From Acidimicrobiaceae bacterium (GTDB lineage: Bacteria > Actinomycetota > Acidimicrobiia > Acidimicrobiales > Palsa-688): a stretch of 21,957 bases of DNA. How positions within the stretch are numbered: the first letter of the stretch is position 1; the number at the start of each line of letters is the position of its first letter. Of this stretch, positions 18,643 through 21,957 are shown in pieces. The DNA lies in NCBI GenBank assembly GCA_003156795.1, contig PMHU01000048.1, positions 1 to 21,957 on the forward strand. The letters run 5' to 3'. A model generated the notes under the pieces. It had not been told where the DNA came from, ran no database searches, and saw nothing but the letters and a program-made list of their open reading frames with translations. The position numbers were made by a program, and so were the translations under genes.

Positions 18643-18822
18643 ATGTTCATGAACCCAACCATCCTGCGCGAAATGCTGGCCGAACGAGAGGCCGACCTTC
18701 GCCGCCGATCCGCCCAGGCGGAGCGACTGAAACGGCCTCGGCCTAAGGGCTCGCGGCGCGGCGCTTCGGTAGCACCGGAGCAGCGCGCCCGGTTCCGGAT
18801 CCGACCAGCTCCGACTCCGTAG
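18643..18822 (+). CDS. Small basic protein of 59 residues (hypothetical)
   Basis: The ATG at 18643 has a clear Shine-Dalgarno (GAGGA, 7-8 nt upstream). The peptide starts MFMNPTILREMLAEREADLR, continues with an amphipathic Arg/Ala/Glu helix to about residue 35, and ends in a basic, Pro-rich tail. From memory this resembles the many tiny actinobacterial proteins beginning MFM(H/N)P with a helix rich in ARL/RR. Their function is unknown to me. The last 80 nt overlap, antisense, the 3' end of the FAD oxidoreductase gene. A real ribosome site and the family-like N-terminus favour a gene, but the short length keeps confidence moderate. Confidence 0.5.
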   Translation: MFMNPTILREMLAEREADLRRRSAQAERLKRPRPKGSRRGASVAPEQRARFRIRPAPTP

Positions 18823-20260
18823 GCGTCTCGTTGATCTCGTGGTACTCCTCCTCGACGTTGACCGACCAAACGTCGTGGTTGGCGCCGAGGAGGTTTTCCA
18901 CTGTCAGCATTGCGGTGTACATCGAGTGGTCCTGGTTGTTGTACCTGTGCATACCGTTGCGTCCGACGGGAAATACGTTCGGCACGTTCGCCGCCAACCA
19001 GGCCCGGATGGTGTCTACGTTCGCTCCGTAGTCGGCATCGTAGTAGGGGTAGGCCTTCGGCATCCGGACCACGAATCCGGCCTCGACCTTGTCTCGATCG
19101 ACCAGACCCAGACGCGCCAGCTCATCGGTGCCTTGCGCAATCAGATCGGCGTCGGACTTGTTCCATATCTCGTCGCCCTCGAAGACGAAGTACTCGAGGC
19201 CGAGGCACGTGCGACCCTTCTTGACCAGGTAAGGGGACCACGACCCGAAGTTCTGGATGCGACCCACCTCCACACCACGGTCGTGTATGTAGATCCAGTT
19301 GTCCGGGAAACCGTCCTCCTCGGGCACCACCAGCGCCACGGTCAGGAAGTCGCGGTACGAAAGATCTTCGGCCGCCCGACGAACGTCCGCCGGAGCGGGT
19401 GGATCCAGGGCTCGCACCAGGGCCGAGAGTGGCATCGACGAGATAACGGCCGAAGCAGGCAACTCCCGGCTGCTACCGCCCGACGCCGATTGGGCCGTGA
19501 CCGACACCGCCCTTCCCCCTTCGCGGCGGATGGCGGTCACGCGAGTGCTCATCAACACGTCGGTGCCAGCCTCGGATACGAGGTCGCGGCAGCGCTCCCA
19601 CATCATGCCCGGGCCGAGGCGCGGATACTGGAACTCTTCAATCAGCGACGTGATTTCGGTCTGGTTCCGCTTGGGCAACAAGGCGTTGACGATGGCCGAG
19701 AACAGCGACAGGTTCTTGATGCGTTGGGCAGCCCAGTCAGCCGGCATCTCCGACGGCGGGTGACCCCAGACCTTCTCGGTGTAGGTCTCGAAGAAGTGGT
19801 GGTATAGGCGCCAGCCGAAGCGGGCGGCGAGCCAGCCCTCGTACATGTCCTGGTCCTTCGGTGGCCGGACGCGGGCCCACGCGTAGGACAAGACGCACCG
19901 GATGGCTTCGAGTACCCCCAAGTTGCGCAGAGCGTTCATGCCCTTGAGCGGGTAGTCGTAAAATTTGCCTCGATAGAGGATCCGGCTCATCCGCGGTCGG
20001 AGCATGAACTCGTCGTCGCGCAGGACTTCGTGCCAAAACTTCTCCACGGGCGGAACCTTGGTAAAAAATCGGTGGCCGCCGATATCGAACCGCCAGCCGT
20101 CCCGTTCGACCGTCCGGCTGATGCCCCCGACCACATCGTCGGCTTCGAGGACGGTGGACCGGCGTCCGACTTTGATCAGCTGGTAGGCCGCCGTGAGCCC
20201 GGCCGGCCCGGCGCCGATGATGACGACCTCGGTGGCCAGGTCGTCGGCAGGTTCGTTCAC
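18743..20260 (-). CDS. FAD-dependent oxidoreductase (amine-oxidase / UDP-galactopyranose-mutase-like fold)
   Basis: A 505-residue flavoprotein. The Rossmann FAD site is VVIIGAGPAGLTAAYQL (G16, G18, G21), with E39 for the ribose and the GGISRT signature (45-50). The RFDIGGHRFF segment follows, and the C-terminal FAD motif is VFPVGRNGMHRYNNQDHSMY. This combination matches proteins annotated as protoporphyrinogen-oxidase-like or Glf-like in actinobacterial cell-envelope loci; the substrate is unknown. The start is GTG 20260, with GGAGG about 9 nt upstream. The last 30 or so residues (after EEEYHE) are a non-conserved tail, antisense to the small ORF at 18643. It lies 183 nt downstream of a GT-C glycosyltransferase on the same strand, hinting at surface polysaccharide work. 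Confidence 0.82.
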   Translation of the reverse strand: MNEPADDLATEVVIIGAGPAGLTAAYQLIKVGRRSTVLEADDVVGGISRTVERDGWRFDIGGHRFFTKVPPVEKFWHEVLRDDEFMLRPRMSRILYRGKFYDYPLKGMNALRNLGVLEAIRCVLSYAWARVRPPKDQDMYEGWLAARFGWRLYHHFFETYTEKVWGHPPSEMPADWAAQRIKNLSLFSAIVNALLPKRNQTEITSLIEEFQYPRLGPGMMWERCRDLVSEAGTDVLMSTRVTAIRREGGRAVSVTAQSASGGSSRELPASAVISSMPLSALVRALDPPAPADVRRAAEDLSYRDFLTVALVVPEEDGFPDNWIYIHDRGVEVGRIQNFGSWSPYLVKKGRTCLGLEYFVFEGDEIWNKSDADLIAQGTDELARLGLVDRDKVEAGFVVRMPKAYPYYDADYGANVDTIRAWLAANVPNVFPVGRNGMHRYNNQDHSMYTAMLTVENLLGANHDVWSVNVEEEYHEINETPTESELVGSGTGRAAPVLPKRRAASP

Positions 20261-20298
20261 GCGTCACATCCTCCAGCGGCCCGTCTGTAGTCGCAGCG

Positions 20299-20312
20299 CG
20301 CCCGAAAGGGCG
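20299..20312. repeat. Short hairpin upstream of the FAD oxidoreductase gene
   Basis: CGCCC-GAAA-GGGCG is a 5-bp stem with a 4-nt loop, 39 nt before the GTG start. Its role is unknown. The 183-bp gap (20261-20443) otherwise holds only the tandem repeat and hairpin listed separately. Confidence 0.3.
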
Positions 20313-20360
20313 GCGGAAGGGCTTGCCGGCACCCATTCTCCCGATTCGGAAGGTTCACGG

Positions 20361-20418
20361 CCAGTCAGGGGGCCCAGCCGACGCCAGTCAGGAGCCCGGC
20401 CGACGCCAGTCAGCAGGC
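20361..20418. repeat. Tandem repeat, 22-23 bp unit, about 2.5 copies
   Basis: Three adjacent copies start with CCAGTCAG: 20361-20383 (23 bp), 20384-20405 (22 bp) and a partial copy at 20406-20418. The first two differ at only a few positions and both end in CCGACG. It is confined to the gap between the glycosyltransferase and FAD oxidoreductase genes. Confidence 0.6.
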
Positions 20419-20421
20419 TCT

Positions 20422-20437
20422 CGATACTCCGCTATCG
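20422..20437 (-). terminator. Hairpin just after the glycosyltransferase stop codon
   Basis: CGATA and TATCG arms with a 6-nt loop lie 7 nt downstream of the glycosyltransferase stop. There is no U-tract, so this is at best a weak terminator or an mRNA 3'-end stabiliser. Confidence 0.25.
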
Positions 20438-20443
20438 GGCTGG

Positions 20444-21957
20444 TCAGCTGGCGTAGCGATCCAGGTTCTCGTACTCGTAGAAGGTCCCGCCGTTCTGGCG
20501 GACCACGGTCGCTCCCGGGCTGCGGAGCAGGTCGAACCAGCTCTTCAAGTACCCGCAATCCCCTCCCAAACCCGCATATCCGTCCCGCCACACGAGCCAC
20601 AGGGTCCGGCTCGGGCCCAGGCGGGCCAGCGCCTGCTGGGCGAACAACTCCACGTCGGTGCGGGCGATCACCTTTCGGTAGTCCACCCAGTCGACCCGTT
20701 GCGGGCCCGACGCGTCCGGGAAAGTGATCTCGTCCACGCCTGGCACTTTGAGGAGACGATCGACCGCCGGACCGAGCTGATCGGGGCAGTAGACGACCAC
20801 GTCGCCCGCCTCAGCCTGGGCGTTTAGAACCGATGCGACCTGAGTGGCTTGCGTGCGCTGCTGACCGTTCTCGCCATACCCCGTCAGGAGCCCGGCCAGG
20901 CACAGCACGGCCACGCAACCATTCCGAAACGAGCGGCCGGGCATCACGGCCACCCCGGTCGCGACCACTAGCAGGAAGAGCGGCAGAACCACCGCCGTGT
21001 AGCGGGCCACGAAAGCGGCCCCGGCCACCACGCCGAGTATCATCGCCACGCTCAGCGTGGCGAACGCGATCCCAGCCAGCGGGGCCATTCCGGGGCGCGG
21101 ACGCAGTTCCAACACCACGGCCGGACCAGCCTGAACCCGCTTGGTGTACCCATCGGGGTCCTCGATGGTGACGACCGTGCCAGGGACGGCGGTCCTCCCG
21201 AAGGTTCCGAACAGGAATAGGGCAAAGGTGGCGAACATCAGGAGCCCACCCCAGGGCCCGCCGCCGGACCAATCCGTGAAAACCCCGAGCAGGTCGCCGG
21301 CGCTGGCCGGCGTGGTCCACGGAGTGCCCGTGTGCAGCGTCTGGAAGACGAAGATCGGTGACCATGGGAGCCAGATCAGGCATCCGATGAACATGGCCCG
21401 TAGGACCGGCCACCCCCGGCCCGTGGTCCGTATCCTCCACGCCACCCATGCTCCTACCACCAGGACGAGGTACAGGCCCCAGTAATGGGTATACAGCAGA
21501 GCCGCGGTCACCGCTCCCACGGCCACGAGTCGCCCGGCCGTGGCGCTCTCGAAAGCCCGACTGATGGCCAGGTAGCCGAGCAACGACAGCAGGATCATCA
21601 GCGAGTACATGCGCGCTGACGTGGCGTAGTTGACGGCGAATGGTGAGGTGAGGGCCAGGAAGAACGTCACCCAGGCGACCCGGCGCCCCCCGATTCGACG
21701 TCCGGCCAGCCAGAACACGGGCAGCGACGCCACCGATATGACCCCAGACAGGGCCCGCACGGCGAAGTTCCCCTGCCCGAAGACTTCCATCCAGTAGTGG
21801 AGCATCAGGTAGTACAGAGGCGGTGAGCCGTCGTGGCTCAGCGCGGTGGGGATCTGGCTGAGCGGCAGGCGGGAGATGTTGACGCTTATGGCCTCATCGA
21901 GCCAGAGCGCGGTCGGGGCCCAGAAGCGCAGACCAACCCCGATTACGATGGCGACTG
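20444..21957 (-). CDS. GT-C membrane glycosyltransferase (GT39/ArnT-like), 5'-truncated by window edge
   Basis: Integral-membrane enzyme expected to transfer sugar from a polyprenyl-phosphate donor at the outer face of the membrane. About 504 residues are visible. The fragment opens within TM1 (VAIVIGVGLRFWAP) followed by the loop motif LWLDEAIS, whose Asp-Glu (fragment residues 20-21) is the GT-C catalytic signature. DGSPPLYYLMLHYW comes next. Many hydrophobic segments follow up to about fragment residue 350. A soluble C-terminal part begins near VVVYCPDQLGPAVDRLL and ends LDRYAS. Few N-terminal residues are probably missing. The next gene on this strand is the FAD oxidoreductase after 183 nt. 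Acceptor and sugar are unknown. Confidence 0.85.
   Translation of the reverse strand, partial: VAIVIGVGLRFWAPTALWLDEAISVNISRLPLSQIPTALSHDGSPPLYYLMLHYWMEVFGQGNFAVRALSGVISVASLPVFWLAGRRIGGRRVAWVTFFLALTSPFAVNYATSARMYSLMILLSLLGYLAISRAFESATAGRLVAVGAVTAALLYTHYWGLYLVLVVGAWVAWRIRTTGRGWPVLRAMFIGCLIWLPWSPIFVFQTLHTGTPWTTPASAGDLLGVFTDWSGGGPWGGLLMFATFALFLFGTFGRTAVPGTVVTIEDPDGYTKRVQAGPAVVLELRPRPGMAPLAGIAFATLSVAMILGVVAGAAFVARYTAVVLPLFLLVVATGVAVMPGRSFRNGCVAVLCLAGLLTGYGENGQQRTQATQVASVLNAQAEAGDVVVYCPDQLGPAVDRLLKVPGVDEITFPDASGPQRVDWVDYRKVIARTDVELFAQQALARLGPSRTLWLVWRDGYAGLGGDCGYLKSWFDLLRSPGATVVRQNGGTFYEYENLDRYAS

Overview
The window is roughly two-thirds GC, densely coded, and reads as the chromosome of an actinobacterium. 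The pointers are the GlgE alpha-glucan pathway with a divergent glgP, a cysteine desulfurase-mnmA-ligA cluster, frequent GTG starts, and several starts preceded by a TANNNT -10 box at leaderless distance. An uncultured, Acidimicrobiia-like lineage is my inference; no rRNA or other phylogenetic marker is present. No tRNA, rRNA, CRISPR array, insertion sequence or phage gene was recognised.

Layout. 1-3537 (minus): cysteine desulfurase, mnmA and a truncated ligA, meaning tRNA 2-thiouridine synthesis followed by DNA ligase. The distal part of ligA (below about 850-900) has different codon use and protein character from its start, so it is either a recombinant gene or an assembly chimera. 3675-4661 (plus): a GalT-family nucleotidylyltransferase. 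4675-11672 (minus): a tightly overlapping operon glgE-treS-mak-glgB. 11757-14297 (plus): glgP, divergent from glgE. 14326-15321 (minus): meaB. 15364-16524 (plus): an M20 metallopeptidase. 16543-18287 (minus): a small alpha/beta hydrolase behind an unrecognised zinc-ribbon protein made of two tandem homologous modules. 18288-18822 (plus): a structured leader-like stretch with two small ORFs. 18743-20260 (minus): an FAD-dependent amine-oxidase/mutase-like oxidoreductase. 20444-21957 (minus): a GT-C membrane glycosyltransferase cut by the window edge.

How the genes work together. TreS converts trehalose to maltose, the maltokinase makes maltose-1-phosphate, GlgE polymerises it into alpha-1,4-glucan, GlgB branches it and GlgP degrades it to glucose-1-phosphate. 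The GalT-like enzyme next door may link sugar-1-phosphates to nucleotide sugars. The most unusual protein in the operon is GlgE: it keeps all catalytic residues, but the segment that normally holds the inserted helical S domain is reduced to a short Gly/Pro-rich linker.

I did not find a clear defence or mobile system. The best candidates for something undescribed are the S-domain-less GlgE, the duplicated zinc-ribbon protein, and the structured leader with small ORFs at 18399-18822.
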